This document shows positions 8,325-16,197 of a DNA stretch of 64,000 bases, one piece after another; positions within the stretch are counted from its first letter, which is position 1; every line of letters begins with the position of its first letter. The translations under genes and the position numbers were made by a program. The stretch comes from Bacteroidota bacterium (lineage in GTDB: Bacteria > Bacteroidota > Bacteroidia > Flavobacteriales > Flavobacteriaceae): assembly GCA_018335575.1 (NCBI GenBank), contig JAGXRT010000035.1, positions 1-64,000 on the forward strand. Direction: 5' to 3'. The notes beneath the pieces are model-generated. The model worked only from the letters and a program-made list of their open reading frames with translations. It searched no databases and was not told where the DNA came from.

Positions 8325-9002
8325 ATGTCTTCACTTTATTTAATAGTAAATATTGCTTCCCTAAGTGTTCCTCTTATTTATAGTTTTGAAAAGCGGATGC
8401 ATTTTATACAATGGTGGAAAGAGGTATTTTTATCAATTCTTATTGTTGGCACATTTTTTATTTTATGGGATGTTATATTTACAGATTTAGGAGTTTGGGG
8501 ATTTAACAGAAAGTATTTAGTAGGTATTACAGCTATTAATTTGCCTATAGAAGAATGGTTATTTTTTATATGCATACCATATGCCAGTATATTTACACAC
8601 TACGCCGTAATTTATTTTTACCCTCAATTTAAATTAGAAACTACAGCTATCAAAATTATTTCTGGTGTGTTGATTACATTTTTACTAATGGTAGTAATTT
8701 TTAATGTTGATAAGAAATACACATTTTACAATTTTACGTTATTAATAGTGCTGCTACTTTATGGATTTTTTAAAAATGATAAATCCATTAAAATTTTTTA
8801 TTTAACATTTTGTATAATATTAATTCCGTTCTTTTTAGTTAATGGTATTTTAACAGGTAGTTTTATTGATGAACAAATTGTTTGGTATAACGATGCAGAA
8901 AATTTAGGAATACGACTATTTACTATTCCAATTGAAGATGTTGGATACGCTTTTAATTTATTGTACATGAATATTTTATTAATTGAAAAATTAAAAAAAT
9001 GA
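8325..9002 (+). CDS. Fused heterodimer-type lycopene beta-cyclase (CrtYc-CrtYd)
   Basis: Membrane lycopene cyclase producing beta-carotene. The 225-residue protein is a tandem of two lycopene-cyclase domains, each with three predicted helices: the first ends around LPIEEWLFF (near residues 75-83) and the second around IPIEDVGYAF (near 201-210). The paired acidic PIEE and PIED motifs are those of CrtYc and CrtYd, which are separate genes in actinobacteria and one polypeptide in archaea and Bacteroidota. It is unrelated to the FAD-type CrtY. It overlaps the next gene by ATGA, indicating translational coupling. Confidence 0.9.
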   Translation: MSSLYLIVNIASLSVPLIYSFEKRMHFIQWWKEVFLSILIVGTFFILWDVIFTDLGVWGFNRKYLVGITAINLPIEEWLFFICIPYASIFTHYAVIYFYPQFKLETTAIKIISGVLITFLLMVVIFNVDKKYTFYNFTLLIVLLLYGFFKNDKSIKIFYLTFCIILIPFFLVNGILTGSFIDEQIVWYNDAENLGIRLFTIPIEDVGYAFNLLYMNILLIEKLKK

Positions 9003-9463
9003 AAGTTTATTCGTACCAAACCCAACAGTTAATTTATACTTCTTTAGAAACATGTTGGGAATTTTTTTCAAGTCCTTTAAATTTAGAAAAAATAACACCT
9101 CACAAATTAGGATTTAAAATTATTGGTAAAAGACCAGACAAAATGTTTCCAGGTCAATTAATACAGTATACTGTTTCGCCAATTTTAGGATTAAAATTAA
9201 ACTGGTTAACAGAGATAACTCAAGTAAAAGAACATCAATACTTTATAGATGAACAACGATTTGGTCCCTACAAATTGTGGCATCATCAACATAGATTTAA
9301 AGAAACAGAGCAGGGTATTGAAATGATTGATATCGTGGAATATGCACTACCTTTTGGATTTCTTGGTAGAATTTTACACAAGATTTTTATAAGAAAGCAA
9401 ATTGAAGAAATTTTTATCTATAGAAAAAAGGTAATAGAAGAATTGTTTCCAAAAAAAACTTAG
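8999..9463 (+). CDS. SRPBCC-family protein in the carotenoid operon
   Basis: A 154-residue START/Bet v1-like hydrophobic-ligand fold: YSYQTQQLIYTSLETCWEFF at the N terminus, then SSPLNLEKITP, a central beta-sheet with GPYKLWHHQHRFKE and a C-terminal long helix ending in basic residues. The fold usually encloses a lipophilic ligand. It is the last gene of the operon and its ATG overlaps the cyclase stop, so a role in binding or handing on a carotenoid, or in colour modification, is a fair guess, but no activity can be read from the sequence. Its TAG stop overlaps the stop codon of the convergent neighbour. Confidence 0.8.
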   Translation: MKVYSYQTQQLIYTSLETCWEFFSSPLNLEKITPHKLGFKIIGKRPDKMFPGQLIQYTVSPILGLKLNWLTEITQVKEHQYFIDEQRFGPYKLWHHQHRFKETEQGIEMIDIVEYALPFGFLGRILHKIFIRKQIEEIFIYRKKVIEELFPKKT

Positions 9464-9927
9464 TTAAGGTTTTCTTTATTTAAAACATAATTTATGTTCT
9501 TTAGCATTAAATTTTGGTAAGAAATTGGAAGTTGTGAAGTTGCAATTTTTGATTTAATAACATTTATATCGCTTTGGATGTTTTTAGTATAACCTAAAAA
9601 AGAAGGAGATTCACTTTGAACCAAGACACGTACATACCTTGCTTCAATGTGATTCGGATTTTCTTCAATGAATGATTCCAGTAATTTTTTCCCTTGATTG
9701 AAGTACTTTAGTTTTTTTAATGGTGAAAAGGCATACGGAGCTTTTTGCATTATAGCAGATGCTACATACGGTTTAAAATCTACACAAGAAGAATTGCTGT
9801 ATTTAATTATAAATTCATCTATACTTTTTTCTGATGTAAAATTATGATACTCATTGCGTACGTTATTTATTGATTCGCAACTTGTATTATTAAAAAGCAT
9901 TAATAAAACTATTTTAAATAAAATCAT
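9460..9927 (-). CDS. Hypothetical protein, possible lipoprotein
   Basis: I do not recognise a family. The 155-residue product starts with a hydrophobic stretch (MILFKIVLLMLFNNTSCES) whose Cys17 follows a lipobox-like NTS, so it may be a lipoprotein. The remainder is helical and polar, with a stretch near 87-110 (FIEENPNHIEARYVRVLVQS) that resembles a single TPR-like helix pair. It is convergent with the carotenoid operon, sharing four bases at the stop codons. Codon use looks like that of its neighbours. Confidence 0.65.
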   Translation of the reverse strand: MILFKIVLLMLFNNTSCESINNVRNEYHNFTSEKSIDEFIIKYSNSSCVDFKPYVASAIMQKAPYAFSPLKKLKYFNQGKKLLESFIEENPNHIEARYVRVLVQSESPSFLGYTKNIQSDINVIKSKIATSQLPISYQNLMLKNINYVLNKENLN

Positions 9928-10015
9928 AGAAATTAAATAACAAAAATTAATAAATTGAATTTAAAGTTATTAATTATTTATCTAAAAATCTTTTGAAAAA
10001 AAGACAAAAAATAGT

Positions 10016-10044
10016 TTGAATTATGAAGTTTTATATTAAATTTG
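10016..10044 (+). promoter_or_regulatory. Promoter of the tRNA-Gly/tRNA-Leu unit
   Basis: TTG (10016-10018), an 18-base spacer and TAAATTTGC (from 10037) match the Bacteroidota consensus. The predicted start near 10051 is 20 bases before tRNA-Gly. Confidence 0.75.
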
Positions 10045-10070
10045 CACTCGCATTTGAAAGCAATATCAAT

Positions 10071-10142
10071 GCGAAAATAGCTCAGCGGTAGAGCATCACC
10101 TTGCCAAGGTGAGGGTCGCGGGTTCGATCCCCGTTTTTCGCT
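10071..10142 (+). tRNA. tRNA-Gly (GCC)
   Basis: Complete cloverleaf of 72 bases. Acceptor GCGAAAA pairs with TTTTCGC, D arm GCTC/GAGC, anticodon stem TCACC/GGTGA around loop TTGCCAA with anticodon GCC, and T arm GCGGG/CCCGT (last pair G-T) around TTCGATC. The discriminator is T and CCA is not encoded. It is cotranscribed with the Leu tRNA seven bases downstream. Confidence 0.97.
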
Positions 10143-10149
10143 CAGTCGC

Positions 10150-10235
10150 GCTCGAGTGGCGGAACTGGTAGACGCGCTGGACTTAAAATCCAGTAAACAG
10201 AAATGTTTGTATGGGTTCAAGTCCCATCTCGAGTA
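10150..10235 (+). tRNA. tRNA-Leu (TAA)
   Basis: Class II tRNA of 86 bases with a long variable arm. Acceptor GCTCGAG pairs with CTCGAGT (first pair G-T), the anticodon stem CTGGA/TCCAG surrounds CTTAAAA with anticodon TAA, the variable arm contains AACAGAAATGTTT, and the T stem is ATGGG/CCCAT. The discriminator is A, as expected for leucine. CCA is not encoded. Confidence 0.97.
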
Positions 10236-10236
10236 C

Positions 10237-10274
10237 AAAAATCCTTGTTAATCATCAGATTTTCAAGGGTTTTT
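10237..10274 (+). terminator. Terminator of the tRNA unit
   Basis: AAAAATCCTTG (10237-10247) pairs with CAAGGGTTTTT (10264-10274), with one G-T pair, and the T-run continues beyond. It lies immediately after tRNA-Leu. Confidence 0.65.
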
Positions 10275-10363
10275 TGTTTTTGCAAACTTCCTATTTCAAA
10301 CCGATTTCAAATTGTTTTAAAATCATTGTTATTTATAGTTGCGACTTTAACTATTTGCAAAAA

Positions 10364-10393
10364 AAATAACCTGACATTGCTATCAGGTTATTT
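10364..10393 (-). terminator. Terminator of the NfnAB-like operon
   Basis: Perfect 11-base inverted repeat AAATAACCTGA (10364-10374) and TCAGGTTATTT (10383-10393), followed on the minus strand by a T-run. It sits 20 bases beyond the stop at 10414. Confidence 0.8.
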
Positions 10394-10413
10394 GAAAATA
10401 AAATTTTTATATT

Positions 10414-11907
10414 TTAAGCTTCTACAATTGCATTAGCTTGTACATATTTATGCATTCCTTTAGCTGCATTTCGTCCATCGCCCATGGCAAGAATTACAGT
10501 AGCACCACCACGAACAATATCGCCACCGGCAAACAGTCCCGGTATAGAGGTCATCATATTATCATCAGTCTTAATGGTGTTCCACTTGGTTACCTCCAAT
10601 TCTGGCATACTTTGCTGGATAATTGGGTTTGGAGAAACACCAACTGCTATAACAACAGTATCTACCTCAATGTCGTATTCAGAGCCTTCAATTGGCACAG
10701 GTCTTCTTCTTCCAGAGGCATCTGGTTCGCCGAGCCCCATTTTCTGAACACGCATTTTGGTTACATTACCTTTATTATCAGCAAAATACTGAATAGGAGT
10801 AGTTAAATTAATAAACTCAATACCCTCTTCAATGGCATGTTTTATTTCTTCTGCTCTGGCAGGCATTTCTTCCATAGATCGGCGGTAGATAATCATAGCG
10901 CGTTCTGCACCCAAGCGTTTAGCGGTGCGAACAGAATCCATAGCTGTATTTCCACCACCAATAATGGCTACATTTTTACCTGAATGTACTGGTGTGTCGA
11001 ATCCAGATTGTGAACCAGACATTAAGTTTACACGGGTTAAATATTCGTTGGCACTTTGTATACCGTTGAAGTTTTCACCTGGAATTTCCATAAAGTTAGG
11101 TAGTCCGGCACCACTTCCAACAAAGAATGCCTGAAATCCTTCATTTCTTAAGTCATCAATAGTAGCTGTTTTTCCAACAATAAAGTTGGTTACAAATTTT
11201 ACTCCCAGCATTTTTACGTTATTAATCTCAAAATCTACAATAGATTTTGGCAACCTAAATTCCGGAATTCCGTAGCGTAATACGCCTCCCAAATCGTGCA
11301 GTGCTTCAAAAACAGTTACGTCATAACCATATTTTGCTAATTCACCAGCAACGGTTAGACCCGCAGGTCCAGAGCCAATAACGCCCATTTTAATGCCGTT
11401 TGGCGGGGCCATTGGAGGTAAGCTGGTGTGTCCGTTTTCTCTTTCATAATCGGCTACATAACGCTCTAAATGACCAATAGCTGCACCTTCCGATTTAAGT
11501 TTCTGTACATACACACATTGTTTTTCGCACTGAATTTCTTGCGGACAAACCCTTCCGCAAATGGCTGGTAATGAGTTATTTTCTTTTAATACTTTAGCCG
11601 CTTCTAAAATTTCACCTGCTTCCAGGTATTTGATAAACTTAGGAATATTTGTTCCTACAGGACATCCCGAAACACAGGTTGGCGTAACACAGTCTAAACA
11701 ACGTCTTGCCTCACTCATAGCCAATTCATAAGTAAGTCCTTTATTAACCTCCATGTTGCATGTACTTCTCAGTAAAGGGTCTTCCTCTGGCATGTGCACT
11801 TTAGGGATATCGGTACGGTCTTTACTTTTTATCTCTTTGCGTAATTTGTCGCGCCAATCGGCTTTGCGCTCTATTTTATAAAATTCTTCGTTAAAATCTA
11901 ATTCCAT
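10414..11907 (-). CDS. nfnB: NfnB-like large subunit (GltD/SudA family NADPH oxidoreductase)
   Basis: Flavin and iron-sulfur oxidoreductase subunit. In the Nfn complex it holds the NADP(H) site and two [4Fe-4S] clusters and couples NADH, ferredoxin and NADP by electron bifurcation. The 497-residue chain has an N-terminal two-cluster domain with ligands C70, C73, C78, C82 and C117, C121, C127, C131, then the FAD motif VIGSGPAG at 176-183 and the NADP motif IIGGGNTAMD near 315. It is often annotated as the glutamate synthase small chain, but no large GltB chain is nearby and the upstream partner is an NfnA-like protein, which favours Nfn/Sud. It starts 19 bases after that partner. Confidence 0.85.
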   Translation of the reverse strand: MELDFNEEFYKIERKADWRDKLRKEIKSKDRTDIPKVHMPEEDPLLRSTCNMEVNKGLTYELAMSEARRCLDCVTPTCVSGCPVGTNIPKFIKYLEAGEILEAAKVLKENNSLPAICGRVCPQEIQCEKQCVYVQKLKSEGAAIGHLERYVADYERENGHTSLPPMAPPNGIKMGVIGSGPAGLTVAGELAKYGYDVTVFEALHDLGGVLRYGIPEFRLPKSIVDFEINNVKMLGVKFVTNFIVGKTATIDDLRNEGFQAFFVGSGAGLPNFMEIPGENFNGIQSANEYLTRVNLMSGSQSGFDTPVHSGKNVAIIGGGNTAMDSVRTAKRLGAERAMIIYRRSMEEMPARAEEIKHAIEEGIEFINLTTPIQYFADNKGNVTKMRVQKMGLGEPDASGRRRPVPIEGSEYDIEVDTVVIAVGVSPNPIIQQSMPELEVTKWNTIKTDDNMMTSIPGLFAGGDIVRGGATVILAMGDGRNAAKGMHKYVQANAIVEA

Positions 11908-11926
11908 AATACTTCATTTTGGGAGG

Positions 11927-12766
11927 TTAGTTAGTTACAGCATTTAATGTTTCCAGGTATTCTTCATAGCCTTCAGCTTCTTTGGCTTTGTAGGAATTTA
12001 ACCTGTTAATCATTTCGTCAAAATTAACTTTGTGTGCATCAAACTCAGGTCCGTTTACACAAACAAACTCGGTTTTTCCGCCAACTGTTACACGACACGC
12101 TCCGCACATTCCTGTTCCGTCTACCATAATGGTATTTAAACTTGCTAAAGTTGGAATGTTATATTTTTGAGTGGTTAAAGCGGCAAATTTCATCATCACT
12201 GCTGGTCCAATTACTATGGATTCGTTGATGGTTTCACGAGCAATTACTTCTTCCATTCCTTGAGTAACCAATCCTTTATTTCCATAAGAGCCATCATCTG
12301 TCATAATGATTAGTTCATCAGAATACTTACGCATTTCATCTTCAAGAATAATTAAATCTTTGTTTCTTGCTGCAATTACGGTAATTACTTTATTACCCGC
12401 CAATTTCATCGCCTGAACAATTGGGAACAAGGGAGCTACACCAACACCACCACCGGCACAAAGTACAGTACCCACGTTTTCAATATGAGTGGCTTTTCCA
12501 AGCGGACCTACCACATCTAGTATTGTATCACCGGCATTCATATCACATAATTTATGAGATGAAACACCAACGCGTTGCACAATTAATGTTATAGTACCTT
12601 TTTCGGTATCTGCATCCGAAATAGTTAAGGGTATTCTTTCTCCCTTTTCATCGATACGTAAAATGATGAAATGACCTGCTTTTCGGCTTTTGGCAATATA
12701 GGGTGCTTCAACCACAAGTCGGGCAACATTTTCTGAGAGAAATTCTTTTTCTATTATTTTAAACAT
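11927..12766 (-). CDS. nfnA: NfnA-like small subunit (sulfide/dihydroorotate dehydrogenase-like FAD/NAD-binding protein)
   Basis: Partner of the NfnB-like protein; a ferredoxin-reductase-type module binding FAD, NAD(H) and one [2Fe-2S] cluster. The 279-residue protein has the flavin-binding RIPLTISD near 44-51, the nucleotide motif CAGGGVGVAPLFPI at 103-116, and the cluster region near 216-236 with D216, C221, C224 and C236. One Asp plus three Cys is the arrangement I recall for Thermotoga NfnA. The downstream gene begins 19 bases later on the same transcript. Sulfide dehydrogenase activity is an alternative assignment for the same family. Confidence 0.87.
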   Translation of the reverse strand: MFKIIEKEFLSENVARLVVEAPYIAKSRKAGHFIILRIDEKGERIPLTISDADTEKGTITLIVQRVGVSSHKLCDMNAGDTILDVVGPLGKATHIENVGTVLCAGGGVGVAPLFPIVQAMKLAGNKVITVIAARNKDLIILEDEMRKYSDELIIMTDDGSYGNKGLVTQGMEEVIARETINESIVIGPAVMMKFAALTTQKYNIPTLASLNTIMVDGTGMCGACRVTVGGKTEFVCVNGPEFDAHKVNFDEMINRLNSYKAKEAEGYEEYLETLNAVTN

Positions 12767-13062
12767 CTGTAGAAATAGTTAAAGTTATTATGTTTTGTAT
12801 GTATATGTTTTTTAAAACCGATGCGAAATTACTAATTAAATAATTAAAAAATGCAAAGCATGCTACATAGAAAAGCAATTTTTTTATTTTTCTATTGGTT
12901 TAGTAATCAATATTTTAGAGGTTTAAAAATTGAAGTTGACAATTCCTGAATTAAAAAAATAATGAATCCTAAAAAAGGCAGTTAATTAAGTGTTGATATC
13001 ATAAAATTAATATCAAAATATTGTGATATTGAAATAAATAAAAAAAGAGTTCTAAAAAATAG
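12767..13062. other. 296-base gap with competing hairpins
   Basis: No gene could be supported here on either strand. It contains the leader of the NfnA-like gene and, near its right end, two mutually exclusive inverted repeats: TTGATAT (12993-12999) with ATATCAA (13010-13016), and AATATCA (13009-13015) with TGATATT (13024-13030). Neither is followed by a convincing T-run. Confidence 0.5.
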
Positions 13063-13578
13063 TTAATGTTTATTTTTTTTGAGTTTTTCTTTATAAAAAA
13101 TTTTATTTGCTATGTAAATTGTTTTGTCAAGTTCTGTATAAACTACTTCATTTTCATCTTTTAATTCAATGGTTTTAACAATATCTATTTCATTTTTTTT
13201 GGCAATCTGATTTTTTATAGATGCAATTTCATCTTCAGAAAATTCAAAAGTAACTGTTACACTTTTAAATACTGGTTTTTTGTATCGTATGCACGAAGCT
13301 TTATCCCAAACAACATAGTCATCACCTAAAATATGTATAAGTTGAATCATAAAGATTGGATCGGTTGCAGCATATAAACTTCCTCCAAAAATGCTACCAA
13401 CGTAGTTTTTGTTTTTATAGCTGATGGGTATTTTTACGACAATTTTATGAAGGTTATCAGAAACATATGTTAATTTACCTGTACTTCTTCTGTACATAGG
13501 AGACAAGTTAAACCCATATTTAAAAATAAATGCATCGCTAAAAAAATGCCTCAAAATCTTGGTAGCTTGTTGATACAT
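13063..13578 (-). CDS. DUF4442 hotdog-fold protein
   Basis: A 171-residue single-domain protein of the DUF4442 group, related to hotdog-fold acyl-CoA thioesterases. The family-like core is visible as NYVGSIFGGSLYAATDPIFM near 65-84, with the GG-xx-A-x-x-D helix start typical of hotdog proteins, followed by the strand VVWDKASCIRYKKP. No substrate can be assigned from the sequence. It is transcribed alone from the minus strand, 296 bases before the NfnAB operon and divergent from deoC. Cytoplasmic, with no signal peptide. Confidence 0.8.
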   Translation of the reverse strand: MYQQATKILRHFFSDAFIFKYGFNLSPMYRRSTGKLTYVSDNLHKIVVKIPISYKNKNYVGSIFGGSLYAATDPIFMIQLIHILGDDYVVWDKASCIRYKKPVFKSVTVTFEFSEDEIASIKNQIAKKNEIDIVKTIELKDENEVVYTELDKTIYIANKIFYKEKLKKNKH

Positions 13579-13757
13579 GAAATGTATATTTGATAAATTT
13601 TAATGGTTTCAAACTTACCATAATTTTTTAAAGTTTACATACTATTTTGTTATTATACTCTTCTTCAATATAAAAAACTTTGTTGCTATTTTAAATAGTT
13701 TAAATGCTGTAATCATAATATTTAAATGCCGTTATACAGAAATACTTAGGATATTTA

Positions 13758-13765
13758 TATCTTTG
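13758..13765 (+). promoter_or_regulatory. Minus-7 element of the deoC operon
   Basis: TATCTTTGC matches TAnnTTTG, 47 bases before the deoC ATG. No TTG is found 17-23 bases upstream, so the promoter may need an activator or use a poor -33 element. Confidence 0.5.
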
Positions 13766-13812
13766 CTGATATCTTAATAAATTAAAACATCCTAATTAGA
13801 AAATACGTTTAA

Positions 13813-14715
13813 ATGAAAAATTATAATTTTTCGGATACTCCAAGAGTAGATCAGGTAGGTATTGGAGATCGAATTAACAGAATAACTGCGCGTAGTATTA
13901 AACATGATGCTAAAATGCAAGGATTATTTATGGCACTTAATATGATAGACCTAACTACTTTAGAAGGGGCTGATACAGAAGATAAAGTTAGACAACTTTG
14001 TTACAAGGCACATCATTTAGCAGATGATATTGAAGGATTGCCAACAACAGCTGCTGTTTGTGTATATCCAAATTTCGTAAAACTTGCTGTTAATGAACTT
14101 AAAGGAACTAATGTAAAAGTAGCATCGGTTGCTACAGCATTTCCAAGTGGTCAGTCAAGTGCTGAAATCAAATTATTAGACACTAAAATTGCTGTTGATA
14201 ATGGTGCTCATGAAGTTGATATGGTAATTAGTCGTGGTAAATTTCATAGCGGAGAATACAATTTTGTTTTTGATGAGATTGCTATGATAAAGGAAGCATG
14301 TGGTAAAGATGTGCGTTTAAAAGTTATTTTGGAAACTGGTGAAATAGGAACCTTAGATAAAGTTCGTCAAGCAAGTGATATAGCTATGTATGCTGGGGCC
14401 GATTTTATTAAAACATCAACCGGTAAAATTAAACCCGCTGCAACCTTGCCTGTTACGTTGGTAATGCTAGAAGCCATTAGAGATTATTATTACGAAACAG
14501 GAATTATGATTGGAATGAAACCAGCCGGCGGAATTTCAAGTGCTAAATTAGCCTTACAATATTTACTAATGGTTAAAGAAACCTTGGGAGGTAAGTGGCT
14601 TACCAATGAATATTTTAGATTTGGAGCCAGTAGCTTAGCAAACGATGTTTTAATGCAAATTGCTAAACAAAAATCAGGTATTTACCAATCCAACGATTAT
14701 TTTTCTAAAGTTTAA
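13813..14715 (+). CDS. deoC: Deoxyribose-phosphate aldolase
   Basis: Class I aldolase cleaving 2-deoxyribose 5-phosphate to glyceraldehyde 3-phosphate and acetaldehyde. The 300-residue protein is of the longer DERA type seen in eukaryotes and many Bacteroidota. The Schiff-base strand is seen in DFIKTSTGK near residues 197-205, the second lysine region in GMKPAGGIS near 238-246, and the KVILETGEI strand near 176-184. It heads an operon with two aldehyde dehydrogenase-family genes, three bases from the first, which suggests they oxidise the acetaldehyde or a related aldehyde product. Confidence 0.95.
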   Translation: MKNYNFSDTPRVDQVGIGDRINRITARSIKHDAKMQGLFMALNMIDLTTLEGADTEDKVRQLCYKAHHLADDIEGLPTTAAVCVYPNFVKLAVNELKGTNVKVASVATAFPSGQSSAEIKLLDTKIAVDNGAHEVDMVISRGKFHSGEYNFVFDEIAMIKEACGKDVRLKVILETGEIGTLDKVRQASDIAMYAGADFIKTSTGKIKPAATLPVTLVMLEAIRDYYYETGIMIGMKPAGGISSAKLALQYLLMVKETLGGKWLTNEYFRFGASSLANDVLMQIAKQKSGIYQSNDYFSKV

Positions 14716-14718
14716 GAC

Positions 14719-16185
14719 ATGAAAAAAGAACACAAAATAGATTTTAGTTCTGACTGGAAATTAAACCCAGCTCCAGAAAGTACATCAACTATAAAATTAA
14801 AAGAAAAGTACGATTTATTTATCAATGGTAAATTTGTTGTTCCTTCAACCGGAGAATATTTTAATACCATAAATCCTGCAAATGAAAATGTGTTAGCAAA
14901 AGTTGCAGTGGCAAGTGAGTCTGATGTTGATTTAGCAGTAAAATCTGCTAAAAATGCATTAGATAAAACTTGGGGGAAACTATCGGGTAAAGAACGTGGA
15001 AAATACATTTACAGAATTGCACGAATAATACAAGAACGCTCAAGAGAATTTGCAATTATTGAATCTATGAATGGAGGAAAAGCAATTCGCGAATCTCGTG
15101 ATGTAGACGTGCCTTTAGCTGCCGCCCATTTCTTTTATTATGCAGGATGGGCCGATAAATTAGATTATGCCTTTCCAAACAGAAAACCAAAAGCATTGGG
15201 TGTTGTAGGACAAATTATTCCTTGGAACTTCCCGTTACTAATGGGAGCATGGAAAATTGCTCCTGCATTAGCTGCCGGAAATACAATTGTAATTAAAGCA
15301 TCATCATCAACTCCATTAACATTGTATTTATTAGCAGAAGTAATTGCAGAAGCTGGTTTACCGGCAGGGGTTGTAAATGTTGTATCAGGAAGTGGTAAAG
15401 TAGGAATGCATATAGTAGAACATCCAGAAGTTAAAAAGATAGCTTTTACGGGTTCAACTGGAGTAGGAAAAATTATTATGAGAGCTATAGCTGGAACTGA
15501 TAAAAAATCTACTATGGAATTAGGCGGGAAAGCGGCCAACATCATTTTTGAAGATGCTGCCTTAGACCAGGCTGTTGAAGGTATTATAAACGGAATCTTT
15601 TTTAACCAAGGACATGTTTGCTGTGCAGGATCAAGATTGTATGTGCAAGAATCGGTTTATGAAAAGGTGTTGCGAAAATTAAAAGACAGGATGGGAGCCT
15701 TAATTATTGGCGATCCGCTGGATAAAAATACCGATATCGGGGCCATCAATTCCAAAGGTCAGTTAGACACTATAAATGAATATATTGAGATTGGTTTAAA
15801 AGAAGGCGCTGAAATTTATCAACCTGAATGTAGTTTACCTGAAAAAGGTTTTTGGTGTAAACCAACCATTTTTACCAATGTTTCCCAAGCTAACAGAATT
15901 ACTCAGGAAGAAATTTTTGGTCCAGTTTTAGCCATCCAAACATTTAGAACAGTAGAAGAAGTAATAGATAAAGCTAACAATACGCCTTACGGTTTATCGG
16001 CTGGTGTATGGACAGATAAAGGTTCAAAAATATTTAACATGACTACACAAATGAAAGCTGGAGTAGTTTGGGCAAATACCTTTAATAAATTTGATCCTGC
16101 TTCGCCATTTGGTGGTTATAAAGAAAGTGGATTTGGTAGAGAAGGAGGAATACATGGTATGGAACCGTATTTAAAATTTGATTAA
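14719..16185 (+). CDS. Aldehyde dehydrogenase, catalytically complete (ALDH16-like N half)
   Basis: NAD(P)-dependent aldehyde dehydrogenase of 488 residues. It keeps the PWNFPLLMGAWKIAPALA region near 167-184, the cofactor-binding FTGSTGVGK near 236-244, the general-base Glu in MELGGKAAN near 261-269, and the nucleophilic Cys in NQGHVCCAGSRLYVQ near 291-305. The usual KPAE motif reads KASS. It follows deoC by three bases and precedes a shortened homologue by twelve. The two ALDH genes together encode 781 residues, close to the length of a single-chain bacterial ALDH16, so they may form a two-subunit enzyme. Confidence 0.92.
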   Translation: MKKEHKIDFSSDWKLNPAPESTSTIKLKEKYDLFINGKFVVPSTGEYFNTINPANENVLAKVAVASESDVDLAVKSAKNALDKTWGKLSGKERGKYIYRIARIIQERSREFAIIESMNGGKAIRESRDVDVPLAAAHFFYYAGWADKLDYAFPNRKPKALGVVGQIIPWNFPLLMGAWKIAPALAAGNTIVIKASSSTPLTLYLLAEVIAEAGLPAGVVNVVSGSGKVGMHIVEHPEVKKIAFTGSTGVGKIIMRAIAGTDKKSTMELGGKAANIIFEDAALDQAVEGIINGIFFNQGHVCCAGSRLYVQESVYEKVLRKLKDRMGALIIGDPLDKNTDIGAINSKGQLDTINEYIEIGLKEGAEIYQPECSLPEKGFWCKPTIFTNVSQANRITQEEIFGPVLAIQTFRTVEEVIDKANNTPYGLSAGVWTDKGSKIFNMTTQMKAGVVWANTFNKFDPASPFGGYKESGFGREGGIHGMEPYLKFD

Positions 16186-16197
16186 AAAATTAGTATT

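Noticed and set aside
9978-10436. Open frames across the tRNA-Gly/tRNA-Leu unit
   Set aside because: They run through two intact cloverleafs and two terminator hairpins; the tRNA reading explains the sequence better.
10414-12766. Reading the pair as glutamate synthase
   Set aside because: No large GltB chain is present and the partner is an FAD/[2Fe-2S] ferredoxin-reductase-type protein, which fits Nfn/Sud instead.
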